Below, one piece after another: positions 1 to 5,656 of a stretch of DNA of 9,810 bases. Origin of the DNA: Deltaproteobacteria bacterium (lineage in GTDB: Bacteria > UBA10199 > SPLOWO2-01-44-7); the NCBI GenBank assembly GCA_016203765.1, contig JACQMB010000153.1, positions 1 through 9,810 of the forward strand, read 5' to 3'. The notes beneath the pieces were generated by a model, which was not told the DNA's origin, did no database searches, and saw only the letters and a program-made list of their open reading frames with translations. Every line of letters starts with the position of its first letter. The first letter of the stretch is position 1. The translations under genes were made by a program, and so were the position numbers.

Positions 1-1273
1 CTACGGTCCGATTTGGATCGCCCTCTCGATTATCATCAGTTGCGGGACCCTGGCCGCCGCCATCATCCCGGAGTTGACCAAGGTCTTTACCAGTTCCAAA
101 TCGAAACATGTCCAGGAGGTCGTCCAGGCCGGAAAAGAGGGAGGGGCCTCCCTGGTTATTCTCTCCGGTCTGGTCGCGGGAAATTTCAGCTGTTTTTGGA
201 AAGGGATTTCCATTGTCGGCCTGATGCTTGTCTCCCTTTTGGCCAGCGCGCACGGCCTGTCGCATTACATGGATTATCCCGTCGTCTTTGCCTTCGGCCT
301 GGTGGCCTTCGGTCTGTTGGGGATGGGGCCGGTGACCATCGCCGTGGACAGCTACGGACCGGTGACCGACAATGCCCAATCGATTTTTGAACTCTCTCAG
401 ATCGATCAGATTCCCAATTTTTCAAAAGAGATCAAAGAGGAATTCGGCTTTACGCCCGATCTTGAAAAGGGGAAACACCTTTTGGAAGACAATGACGGCG
501 CCGGAAATACCTTCAAGGCCACGGCCAAACCGGTCCTGGTCGGCACCGCCGTTATCGGAGCCACCACCATGATTTTTTCCCTGATCCTGCTCCTCAAGGC
601 GCACTTCGGATGGAAAACGATCGGCTCGGAACTTTCCATTATCGACCCTCACGTCCTGCTCGGTTTTATTTGCGGCGGCGCGGTTATTTTCTGGTTCGCG
701 GGGGCCTCCACCCAGGCGGTAACGACCGGGGCCTATCGGGCCGTCGAATATATCAAAAAGTCGATCCGGCTCGACCGGGCCGAAAAGGCCTCGGTAGAGG
801 ATTCCAAGGAAGTCGTTCGGATCTGCACCCAATACGCGCAAAACGGGATGGTCAATATTTTCGGCGTCATTTTCTGTTTTACCCTGGCCTTCGCCTGTTT
901 CAGCCCGACCTTTTTTGTTTCTTATCTGATTTCAATCGCCCTCTTCGGCCTTTTTCAAGCCATCTTTATGGCCAACGCCGGCGCCTCGTGGGACAACGCC
1001 AAAAAAGTCGTTGAGGTGGAGTTGAAAGACAAAAAGAGCGAACTCCACGACGCCGTCGTGGTGGGGGACACGGTGGGGGATCCCTATAAAGACACGGCGG
1101 CCGTTTCCTTAAATCCGATCATCAAGTTTACGACCCTGTTCGGAATTTTGGCGGTAGAGATCGCCATTGCCGACAACGCCCAACCCTACGTTTTGAAAGT
1201 GGGCGTTGTTCTTTTTGCGGTCGGCCTCTATTTCGTCTGGCGCTCCTTCTACAAGATGCGGATTCATTCCTGA
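1..1273 (+). CDS. hppA: Membrane-bound ion-translocating pyrophosphatase, C-terminal part (5' end outside window)
   Basis: Integral membrane enzyme that hydrolyses pyrophosphate and uses the energy to pump H+ (or Na+) across the inner membrane. About 423 residues are visible in frame from base 2; family members have roughly 660-800, so the N-terminal part is missing. Family motifs seen: GPVTDNAQSIFELS, DNDGAGNTFKATAKP, ANAGASWDNAKKVVE and VVGDTVGDPYKDTAAVSLN, separated by many hydrophobic helices. The Lys codon at 515-517 (GNTFKAT) occupies the position where K+-dependent members carry Ala, so a K+-independent enzyme is expected. Before that motif there is an extra hydrophilic stretch (about 418-495, Lys/Glu rich) compared with common H+-pumping members. 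Together with the NPIIKFTTLFGILAVEIA ending, this suggests a divergent subfamily. The ion pumped cannot be read from this part. No clear terminator follows the stop codon. Confidence 0.97.
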   Translation, partial: YGPIWIALSIIISCGTLAAAIIPELTKVFTSSKSKHVQEVVQAGKEGGASLVILSGLVAGNFSCFWKGISIVGLMLVSLLASAHGLSHYMDYPVVFAFGLVAFGLLGMGPVTIAVDSYGPVTDNAQSIFELSQIDQIPNFSKEIKEEFGFTPDLEKGKHLLEDNDGAGNTFKATAKPVLVGTAVIGATTMIFSLILLLKAHFGWKTIGSELSIIDPHVLLGFICGGAVIFWFAGASTQAVTTGAYRAVEYIKKSIRLDRAEKASVEDSKEVVRICTQYAQNGMVNIFGVIFCFTLAFACFSPTFFVSYLISIALFGLFQAIFMANAGASWDNAKKVVEVELKDKKSELHDAVVVGDTVGDPYKDTAAVSLNPIIKFTTLFGILAVEIAIADNAQPYVLKVGVVLFAVGLYFVWRSFYKMRIHS

Positions 1274-1308
1274 ACGAAGGCCGCCGTCTCTATCTGGCAA
1301 CCCCCTTC

Positions 1309-1701
1309 TCATATCAAAGATAAAAACGCCCCCACATGCCCAAATATTTCTTCGGCTGTTTTGAGGGCCTCCTTAGCCTCTTCTTCATTCGGAGGGCCGG
1401 AGGCCTTGGTACCGGCCGCGGCATCGGGATAACGCAAGGGGACATAGTAGCCGTCAATGATGGTGAGGGATTCCATCCACCAATCCAGTTTCAATTCGGG
1501 AAGTTTCTTGGCCAATTCCCTCAAACTGTGATTTTTGGGATAGGGGCGCTGTCGCGCGACCAACGTCCCCTTCAGGCTTTTTTCGATGGTCTGCTGGGCC
1601 AGAGTACAAACCTGGGAATAAAATCCTTCTTTCAAGCCGACGCGGGCAAATTGCAGGTCGTCCTCCGCCTTGGCCAGCCATTCGTCATGCGGCTTTTGCA
1701 T
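1309..1701 (-). CDS. HEPN-domain protein, probable RNase toxin of a HEPN/MNT (type VII-like) pair
   Basis: Small 130-residue all-helical HEPN protein, the usual partner of a minimal nucleotidyltransferase; HEPN toxins of such pairs cleave RNA. The N-terminal helix (WLAKAEDDLQFARVGLKEG), the central helix (QQTIEKSLKGTL) and the following R52-x5-H58 match the HEPN RX4-6H catalytic motif. In the studied type VII pair a Tyr follows the His at +2 and is AMPylated by the MNT; here that position is Leu60, so any modified residue must be another one (Tyr54 lies inside the motif). The ATG at 1701 is preferred over an in-frame TTG at 1707 because a purine-rich Shine-Dalgarno (1708-1715) lies 6 bases before the ATG and directly abuts the TTG. 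The gene overlaps the 3' end of the MNT gene by 17 bases, implying coupled translation. Toxin activity is inferred from family and context. Confidence 0.86.
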   Translation of the reverse strand: MQKPHDEWLAKAEDDLQFARVGLKEGFYSQVCTLAQQTIEKSLKGTLVARQRPYPKNHSLRELAKKLPELKLDWWMESLTIIDGYYVPLRYPDAAAGTKASGPPNEEEAKEALKTAEEIFGHVGAFLSLI

Positions 1702-2275
1702 AGACAACCCTTCCCTTTTTTAAAATTTCTTCATTCAAAAACCGATTTTGCTTTTCCTCCTCTTCCAGTTCCCGTGGGGTCCAGACGACAAAATCGATTC
1801 CTATGCTGCAACCCTTCAAGAGGGACGCCACTTCCCGGACGCGGTCCCAGTATCTTTCGGGGACATCCTTTTTGACGATGCACAAATCAAGGTCCGTCGA
1901 TTCCCTTATCCTTTCCCCGGCGCCGAATGAACCGAACAGGATAATTTTTTCCGGATGATACCTTGCCTTGAGAATACGCAAAACTTTTTGAAGGTCTTTT
2001 TCAAGCGCTTCCCTCCTGTTTTGGCCCAAAAGAATGGCGCGCAGTTCCTCCAAATAGTCGAATTGCCCGTTGAGTGAAAAATACTTCAGGGGGCCCTGTT
2101 TTTCACATTGCAAAATCTTGTTTTCCTCCAGAAGGGCCAGATGCCGTTGCAGGGAGCTCGCCGGTTCTTTTAAAGAACGGGCCAGCTCCCTTAGATAAAA
2201 TCTCTCCTTGGGCCTTTGGAAAAAGAAGGTCAGGAGTTTTTTGAGCGGCTTTGAGGGAAGGAGTACTTGTTCCAT
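1685..2275 (-). CDS. Winged-HTH / minimal nucleotidyltransferase (MNT) fusion, probable antitoxin and autoregulator
   Basis: A 196-residue protein with an N-terminal winged helix (about 8-85; recognition region RELARSLKEPASSLQRHLALLEENKI in two parts, wing around GPLKYFSLNG) and a C-terminal pol-beta-type nucleotidyltransferase domain (about 90-196). Catalytic signature: Gly115-Ser116, then Asp128-x-Asp130, and a third carboxylate at Asp161 (GIDFVVW). The GS-to-DxD spacing is 11 residues, one more than the usual 10. In type VII pairs such an MNT neutralises the HEPN toxin by transferring nucleotides to it; the attached wHTH suggests it also represses its own promoter. The ATG at 2275 is chosen because the upstream in-frame TTG at 2287 falls inside the predicted -10 box. 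There is no Shine-Dalgarno, and the predicted transcript would start only a few bases before the ATG. A 41-base quasi-palindrome lies across the HTH codons. Confidence 0.92.
   Translation of the reverse strand: MEQVLLPSKPLKKLLTFFFQRPKERFYLRELARSLKEPASSLQRHLALLEENKILQCEKQGPLKYFSLNGQFDYLEELRAILLGQNRREALEKDLQKVLRILKARYHPEKIILFGSFGAGERIRESTDLDLCIVKKDVPERYWDRVREVASLLKGCSIGIDFVVWTPRELEEEEKQNRFLNEEILKKGRVVYAKAA
2151..2191. repeat. 41-base quasi-palindrome inside the MNT gene
   Basis: Centred on T2171. Arms of 20 bases, 18 of which pair; the two mismatched pairs are 2163/2179 and 2159/2183. The innermost perfect part is GTTCTTT-T-AAAGAAC and the outer part is AGGGAGCT/AGCTCCCT. It covers the codons for the helix-turn-helix (RELARSLKEPASS), which is conserved protein sequence and not an obvious insertion. 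The function is not known. Confidence 0.9.
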
Positions 2276-2289
2276 ATTATAGAACAAGT
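2265..2289. promoter_or_regulatory. Operator candidate: inverted repeat over the MNT start codon
   Basis: Perfect 8-bp arms ACTTGTTC (2265-2272) and GAACAAGT (2282-2289) separated by 9 bases that include the start codon at 2273-2275. One arm overlaps the predicted -10 box (2287-2292). A dimeric wHTH protein bound here would block both promoter and initiation, so autoregulation by the wHTH-MNT protein is the natural inference. Arm length alone is not statistically strong; position is the main argument. Confidence 0.6.
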
Positions 2290-2315
2290 GTATTTAATAT
2301 TGGGCCAATTGTCAA
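2287..2315 (-). promoter_or_regulatory. Sigma-70-type promoter for the MNT-HEPN operon
   Basis: On the minus strand the -35 is a perfect TTGACA (2310-2315), then a 17-base spacer, then the -10 TACACT (2287-2292, 4 of 6 consensus). Eleven bases separate the -10 from the ATG at 2275, so a start 6-8 bases after the -10 leaves a 5' leader of about 3-5 bases: a near-leaderless mRNA, consistent with the missing Shine-Dalgarno. The -35 box overlaps the TGA stop of ridA. Confidence 0.65.
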
Positions 2316-2701
2316 CTCTGGGCAACCGTTTCAATCTCGATCGCCGCCCCCTTCGGCAAGCCCGCAACCTCCACGGTCGTTCGGGCCGGCTTGTGGGTGC
2401 CGAAAAAATCGGCGTAGACCTCGTTGACTTTGGAAAACTGCGAGAGGTCGGTCAGACAAAGCGTCATCTTGACGATGTTTTCTTTTTTCAAATTTTCACC
2501 CGCCAGGATTGTTTCAATATTTTTTAAAATCAGATTTGTCTGTTTGGCGGCATCCCCGCCGAACAGACAAATTTCATTTGTGATGGGATCGATGGCAATT
2601 TGACCGGACAAAAAGAAGAGATCCCCGGCACGGACGATCTGGGAATAATGACCTAGCGGTTTCGGCAACATGCCATTTTCCAAAAATAGCGGGAGGCCCA
2701 C
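2312..2701 (-). CDS. ridA: RidA / YjgF family reactive-intermediate deaminase
   Basis: Small cytosolic homotrimeric enzyme family that hydrolyses reactive enamine/imine intermediates made by PLP enzymes. Family landmarks are clear: PKPLGHYSQIVRAG near the N-terminus, SGQIAID, GGDAAKQTNLILKNIETIL, a VNEVYADFFGTHKPARTTVEV block containing the Arg that binds the substrate carboxylate, and LPKGAAIEIETVA at the end. The usual GPYSQ is GHYSQ here. Start: GTG at 2701 gives 129 residues and includes the first beta strand (LFLEN) expected from homologues; ATG at 2671 gives 119 residues and is the alternative. Depending on the start it overlaps the upstream membrane-protein gene by 49 or 19 bases, so the two are probably co-transcribed. 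A long hairpin lies in its coding sequence at 2534-2572. Confidence 0.94.
   Translation of the reverse strand: MGLPLFLENGMLPKPLGHYSQIVRAGDLFFLSGQIAIDPITNEICLFGGDAAKQTNLILKNIETILAGENLKKENIVKMTLCLTDLSQFSKVNEVYADFFGTHKPARTTVEVAGLPKGAAIEIETVAQS
2534..2572. repeat. Long hairpin-forming inverted repeat inside ridA
   Basis: Arms of 17 bases (2534-2550 and 2556-2572) around a 5-base loop CATCC. Sixteen of 17 positions pair perfectly; the exception is 2545/2561, which is a G-T wobble on the plus strand and a C-A mismatch in the ridA mRNA. The pairing continues outward with a wobble and an A-T pair on the plus strand. It encodes EICLFGGDAAKQTNL, a normal-length conserved part of RidA, so it is not an evident insertion. 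Confidence 0.9.
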
Positions 2702-3069
2702 AGCAGGGCCACGCCGACCGTTGCCAGGACAAGGCCTCGGTAGGCCTTCTCAATATGGAGATGCCGGATAACCATCCCCAAAAACATCATGCCGAAGACA
2801 ACCATCCACTGCCCCCGGGTAAAAACCCGGTAGAAAGGGGAGGTCTCCGGCAGGCCTTGGATTCTCGCAATCGATTTCCTGGCCGCCTTGCCGATCGCAA
2901 ATTCCCCCTTCACCAAACCCAGGAGGGTGCAGACCGAAAGCCAACCCACCGCCCACTGGAGATCAAACCCCAGCCAAACCCACTTGAAGCCAAAAAAACC
3001 AAGGGCAAAACCGATGGCGGTCCAAAAAAGGGCGGCGTGCAAAAAATGCTGCTTGCGTGTTACTTTCAT
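2653..3069 (-). CDS. Uncharacterised four-helix inner-membrane protein
   Basis: A 138-residue protein I do not recognise. Four hydrophobic segments are visible at about 12-30, 38-55, 88-104 and 111-128. Basic residues cluster at the N-terminus (MKVTRKQH), in the long loop 54-87 (GKAARKSIARI) and at the C-terminus (CCRNR), so both ends and the central loop should face the cytoplasm. The loop carries a QGLPETSPFYRVFTRGQW stretch before the third helix that could be a family signature. The C-terminus has a Cys-Cys pair. The ATG at 3069 lies only 20 bases from the start of the divergent namZ gene, and the 3' end overlaps ridA. Promoter elements for it must lie inside namZ; I could not identify them with confidence. 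Plausible coding gene on hydrophobicity, length and operon position; no function is proposed. Confidence 0.65.
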   Translation of the reverse strand: MKVTRKQHFLHAALFWTAIGFALGFFGFKWVWLGFDLQWAVGWLSVCTLLGLVKGEFAIGKAARKSIARIQGLPETSPFYRVFTRGQWMVVFGMMFLGMVIRHLHIEKAYRGLVLATVGVALLWASRYFWKMACCRNR

Positions 3070-3089
3070 TATGTTAAAAACCCCGGTCC

Positions 3090-4268
3090 ATGCGTTTAGG
3101 CGCGGATGTTCTACTAACCGATCAACGGGGTCTTCTTCAAGGAAAAAAAGTCGGTCTGCTGGCCCATCCGGCCAGCCTCGATTCCCGCGGAAAACATCTA
3201 CTGGGCCTCCTCCTTGCCGAAAAAAAAGATTGGCAGGTGACCGCCCTGTTCGGCCCCGAACACGGCATCACCGGCGAGTCCCTCTATATGGAACCGGTGG
3301 AGTCAACGACTCACCAACCGAGCGGCCTTCCCGCCTTCAGTCTTTACGGGAAAACGCTCAAGTCCCTCTCACCAAAAAAAAATATGCTCGATCTCATTGA
3401 CTGCCTGGTGATTGACCTTCAGGATGTTGGCACCCGTTATTATACCTACATCTGGACCGCGACCCTCTGCATGGAGGCCTGCGCCAAATACAAAAAACCG
3501 GTGATTGTTTGCGACCGCCCCAACCCGATCAACGGCGTGACCGTGGAGGGGGAACTGAATGAAAAAGGCTACGCCTCTTTTGTCGGTTTATATCCGGTTC
3601 CGGTGCGGCATGGGATGACGATCGGAGAAATAGCCCATTTCATCAACGACGTCCACGATCTGAATTGCGATCTCACGGTGGTACCAATGGAGCGCTGGCA
3701 ACGCAAATGGTATTGGAAGGAAACCGAGCTTCGCTGGGTCAATCCCTCGCCCAACATCCGCTCTCCCCTGCAGGCCCTCTTTTATCCCGGCATGTGCCTT
3801 TTGGAAGCCACCAATGTTTCGGAGGGGCGCGGAACCGGCACGCCGTTTGAAATCGCCGGCGCCCCCTTCGTTGAACCCAAGCCGTTGATCGACATGATGA
3901 AGGAATGGAATCTTCCCGGCGTCCGGCTGGAGCCGGTTGATTTCAAGCCGGAGGCCGGACAAAAATGGGGCGGCCAACTTTGCAAGGGGATAAAACTTCA
4001 CCTCATCGAGCGGGAGTCGTTCAAACCGTACGCGACGGGGATCGCCCTCCTTTGGGCGATTCATTATCTCTGCCAAGATCGCGGTTTTCAGTGGCGGATC
4101 GAGCCGTATGAATTCATTGAAGACATTCCCGCTATTGATCTGCTGACCGGCGGCACCAAAGTTCGGCAAGGGATTGAAAGACATCTCCCCCTGCCGGAAA
4201 TTTTGGAATGGGTGGGCGAACCTTCCGAAAATTTTCTAAGACAGCGCACTCCCTATCTATTTTACTAA
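3090..4268 (+). CDS. namZ: DUF1343 / NamZ-type exo-beta-N-acetylmuramidase (GH171), no signal peptide
   Basis: Glycosidase family that removes MurNAc from the non-reducing end of peptidoglycan fragments in cell-wall recycling. The 392-residue protein covers the family from end to end: GLLAHPASLDSRG (22-34), FGPEHGITGE (54-63, with the conserved Glu57), IDLQDVGTRYYTY (108-120), CDRPNPING (141-149), PVRHGMTIGE (171-180), NPSPNIRSPLQAL (218-230) and ATNVSEGRGTGTPFE (240-254). The N-terminus (MRLGADVLLTDQRG) starts directly with the domain and has no signal peptide, so the enzyme is predicted to be cytosolic, unlike the secreted Bacillus enzyme; its substrate would then be imported muropeptide or disaccharide. 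No MurNAc transporter, kinase or NagZ gene is in the window. There is no clear Shine-Dalgarno before the ATG, and the upstream gene diverges after 20 bases. Confidence 0.93.
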   Translation: MRLGADVLLTDQRGLLQGKKVGLLAHPASLDSRGKHLLGLLLAEKKDWQVTALFGPEHGITGESLYMEPVESTTHQPSGLPAFSLYGKTLKSLSPKKNMLDLIDCLVIDLQDVGTRYYTYIWTATLCMEACAKYKKPVIVCDRPNPINGVTVEGELNEKGYASFVGLYPVPVRHGMTIGEIAHFINDVHDLNCDLTVVPMERWQRKWYWKETELRWVNPSPNIRSPLQALFYPGMCLLEATNVSEGRGTGTPFEIAGAPFVEPKPLIDMMKEWNLPGVRLEPVDFKPEAGQKWGGQLCKGIKLHLIERESFKPYATGIALLWAIHYLCQDRGFQWRIEPYEFIEDIPAIDLLTGGTKVRQGIERHLPLPEILEWVGEPSENFLRQRTPYLFY

Positions 4269-4304
4269 AGTGTATACAAGCATTGGTTTTTTTTGAAAAA
4301 ATTC

Positions 4305-4333
4305 TTGACGTTTTGCCCCCAAAAAAAGATACT
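4305..4333 (+). promoter_or_regulatory. Promoter candidate for the protease-nuclease operon
   Basis: TTGACG (4305-4310), a 17-base spacer and GATACT (4328-4333) fit a sigma-70-type promoter (5 of 6 and 4 of 6). The ATG of the protease follows after only 8 bases, so transcription would start at or within two bases of the ATG. No Shine-Dalgarno is present between, which supports a leaderless transcript. The 73-base gap 4269-4341 also holds an A/T-rich run but no convincing terminator. Confidence 0.55.
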
Positions 4334-4341
4334 CCTGCATC

Positions 4342-5184
4342 ATGACTGTTGCTCCCGTTTGGGACACCACCGATTCCTTGGGAAGAATTCCTGAATATAA
4401 CACTACCCCGCCGCCTGAAGTAAGTTACCAATGTGTTTACGATGACGAACTGGGACCCTGCTATGAAATCACCGGGCCCGACGGCCAATCGCTTCGCATC
4501 CCGCAACAATACTTTGAGGAGGGGATGCGCAAGGCGATGGAGAGCTCTTTTGCCATCGTCAGCGACGGGGGTCTGGGCTCCGGCTTTGTGATCGGTCACC
4601 GGCCGCTGGCCAACGGAAAATGGCAGCCGATCGTGGCCACCAACGCGCACGTCGTCACCGACGACAAAAACAAGGTGGCCAAACAGGTGAAGGCCCCCTA
4701 CCTGGGCGACCTTACCCGGGAATACACCGGCCTGGTTTTGGGAGCGACCCAATTCTACAAGGGGGGGCCCGACATCGCCCTGGTGGCCCTCGATATGGCC
4801 TTGGACAATCCCCTCCAAATGCCGGCCGCCTCGATGGAAACCGACTTGACCAAGGTCCTGCTGGGTGAGCCTGTCCTGGCCGTGGGCAATCCTCTGGGGC
4901 AAATGGGAACAATGACCAGGGGAATCGTCTCCTGGAAAGGGAAGGACGGCCTGATCCACACCGACGCGGCGATCAACCCCGGCAACAGCGGCGGCGGTCT
5001 CTTCCGGCCGGACGGAACCGTGGTCGGCATCAACACCTGGGTGTTGCGCCAAACCAAAAGCGGCGTTCCGGTTGAGGGTTTCGGTTACGCCCAGTTTGCT
5101 TACGGGGCGGTTCAATATCTCCTGGCCCAAATGCCCGAGGAGTTTCGAAACAGTTTGGTCCTGCCGGCCCACTATGTCAGTTAA
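4342..5184 (+). CDS. Trypsin-like (S1C/HtrA-type) serine protease without PDZ domain or signal peptide
   Basis: Endopeptidase of the chymotrypsin fold, 280 residues. The catalytic triad is intact: His103 in TNAHVV, Asp144 in PDIALVAL, and Ser216 in NPGNSGGGLF, with supporting LGSGFVIG (78-85), VGNPLGQMGTMTRGIVS (181-197) and HTDAAINPGNSGG blocks typical of HtrA/DegP-type enzymes. The protein ends soon after the protease domain, so the PDZ domains of DegP/DegS are absent. The first 65 residues (Thr/Pro-rich start, two cysteines at 31 and 40, IPQQYFEEGMRKAM) are not recognisable and contain no signal peptide or membrane anchor, so it should be cytosolic or exported by an unusual route. The start codon is fixed by the promoter only 8 bases upstream. 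Its last 11 bases overlap the nuclease gene, so both are one operon. The target is unknown. Confidence 0.93.
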   Translation: MTVAPVWDTTDSLGRIPEYNTTPPPEVSYQCVYDDELGPCYEITGPDGQSLRIPQQYFEEGMRKAMESSFAIVSDGGLGSGFVIGHRPLANGKWQPIVATNAHVVTDDKNKVAKQVKAPYLGDLTREYTGLVLGATQFYKGGPDIALVALDMALDNPLQMPAASMETDLTKVLLGEPVLAVGNPLGQMGTMTRGIVSWKGKDGLIHTDAAINPGNSGGGLFRPDGTVVGINTWVLRQTKSGVPVEGFGYAQFAYGAVQYLLAQMPEEFRNSLVLPAHYVS

Positions 5185-5656
5185 TTTGGAATGGCGAAGT
5201 GCCAGGGTCCTGCGCGTGGTGGACGGAGACACCACCGTTCTTCAAGATTTAGAAAACGGACAGGTTTTCAAAACCAGGCATATCGGTTACAACTCCCCGG
5301 AAACCCATCACCCCGCGCGAGGCGTTGAATGTTTCGGGTCGGAGGCTTCTGCAAACCTGAACAATTTAATTGCCGGCAAGGTTGTGGAATACGCCTTCGA
5401 TCCTTTGGAGGAAAAGAAGGACAAATACGGCCGGTGGTTGTTTCACCTTCGTTTCGACGGGGAACTCATCAGTTTATACATGATCCGCCACGGCCTGGCC
5501 TTCGCCTACCGCCGCTTTCAAAACGTCTTCAAAAAAGAACAGCTCGAAACCGAGGCCGCCGCCAAAGCGGCAAACGCGGGACTGTGGGGGGCCTGTCGGG
5601 TCTTTCCCAATCCGGAACACCCGGAAGAATGGCTCACCCAGCAGACAGGCGGTTAG
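5174..5656 (+). CDS. Staphylococcal-nuclease-like (TNase/SNase) protein, no signal peptide
   Basis: Phosphodiesterase fold that cuts DNA or RNA. The 160 residues are essentially one SNase domain: VVDGDTTVLQ (15-24), RHIGYNSPET (35-44), FGSEASANL (54-62), DKYGRWLFHL (83-92) and LIRHGLAF-type C-terminal helices ending in AGLWGAC. The catalytic residues Arg35, Glu43 and Arg87 are all present. The Ca2+-binding Asp40 of the Staphylococcus enzyme is Asn40 here, and Thr41 is Ser41, so metal use may differ. There is no signal peptide, whereas the Staphylococcus aureus enzyme is secreted. The ATG at 5174 overlaps the protease stop by 11 bases and has no Shine-Dalgarno, implying translational coupling. 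A longer upstream in-frame reading only shadows the protease gene. The TAG stop overlaps the stop of the convergent cdd gene. Confidence 0.93.
   Translation: MSVNLEWRSARVLRVVDGDTTVLQDLENGQVFKTRHIGYNSPETHHPARGVECFGSEASANLNNLIAGKVVEYAFDPLEEKKDKYGRWLFHLRFDGELISLYMIRHGLAFAYRRFQNVFKKEQLETEAAAKAANAGLWGACRVFPNPEHPEEWLTQQTGG

Noticed and set aside
1045..1061. 17-base perfect palindrome in the pyrophosphatase gene
   Set aside because: Arms of 8 bases are expected occasionally in 10 kb, and the codons (HDAVV) match a conserved protein region.
1173..1209. 10-bp inverted repeat with a 17-base loop near the end of the pyrophosphatase gene, as a possible terminator
   Set aside because: It lies before the stop codon, is followed by no T-tract, and is only mildly unlikely by chance.
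2276..2281. TATAAT-like sequence just before the MNT start as the -10 box
   Set aside because: It abuts the ATG and has no -35 at proper distance; the TTGACA-N17-TACACT pair fits better.
2731..2830. Two small hairpins (7-bp arms at 2731-2748, 6-bp arms at 2815-2830)
   Set aside because: About six such 7-bp short-loop repeats are expected by chance in this window.
4198..4234. Bulged 11-pair stem near the end of namZ
   Set aside because: It is within coding sequence with a 14-base loop and no following T-run; probably chance in an A/T-rich patch.
5072..5173. N-terminal extension of the nuclease
   Set aside because: It lies entirely within the well-supported protease gene in another frame, and the SNase domain begins just after the ATG at 5174.
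4132..5235. 367-codon open frame on the minus strand opposite the protease
   Set aside because: No recognisable domain; it is the complement of a gene with an intact catalytic triad, and long shadow frames are common at this GC content.
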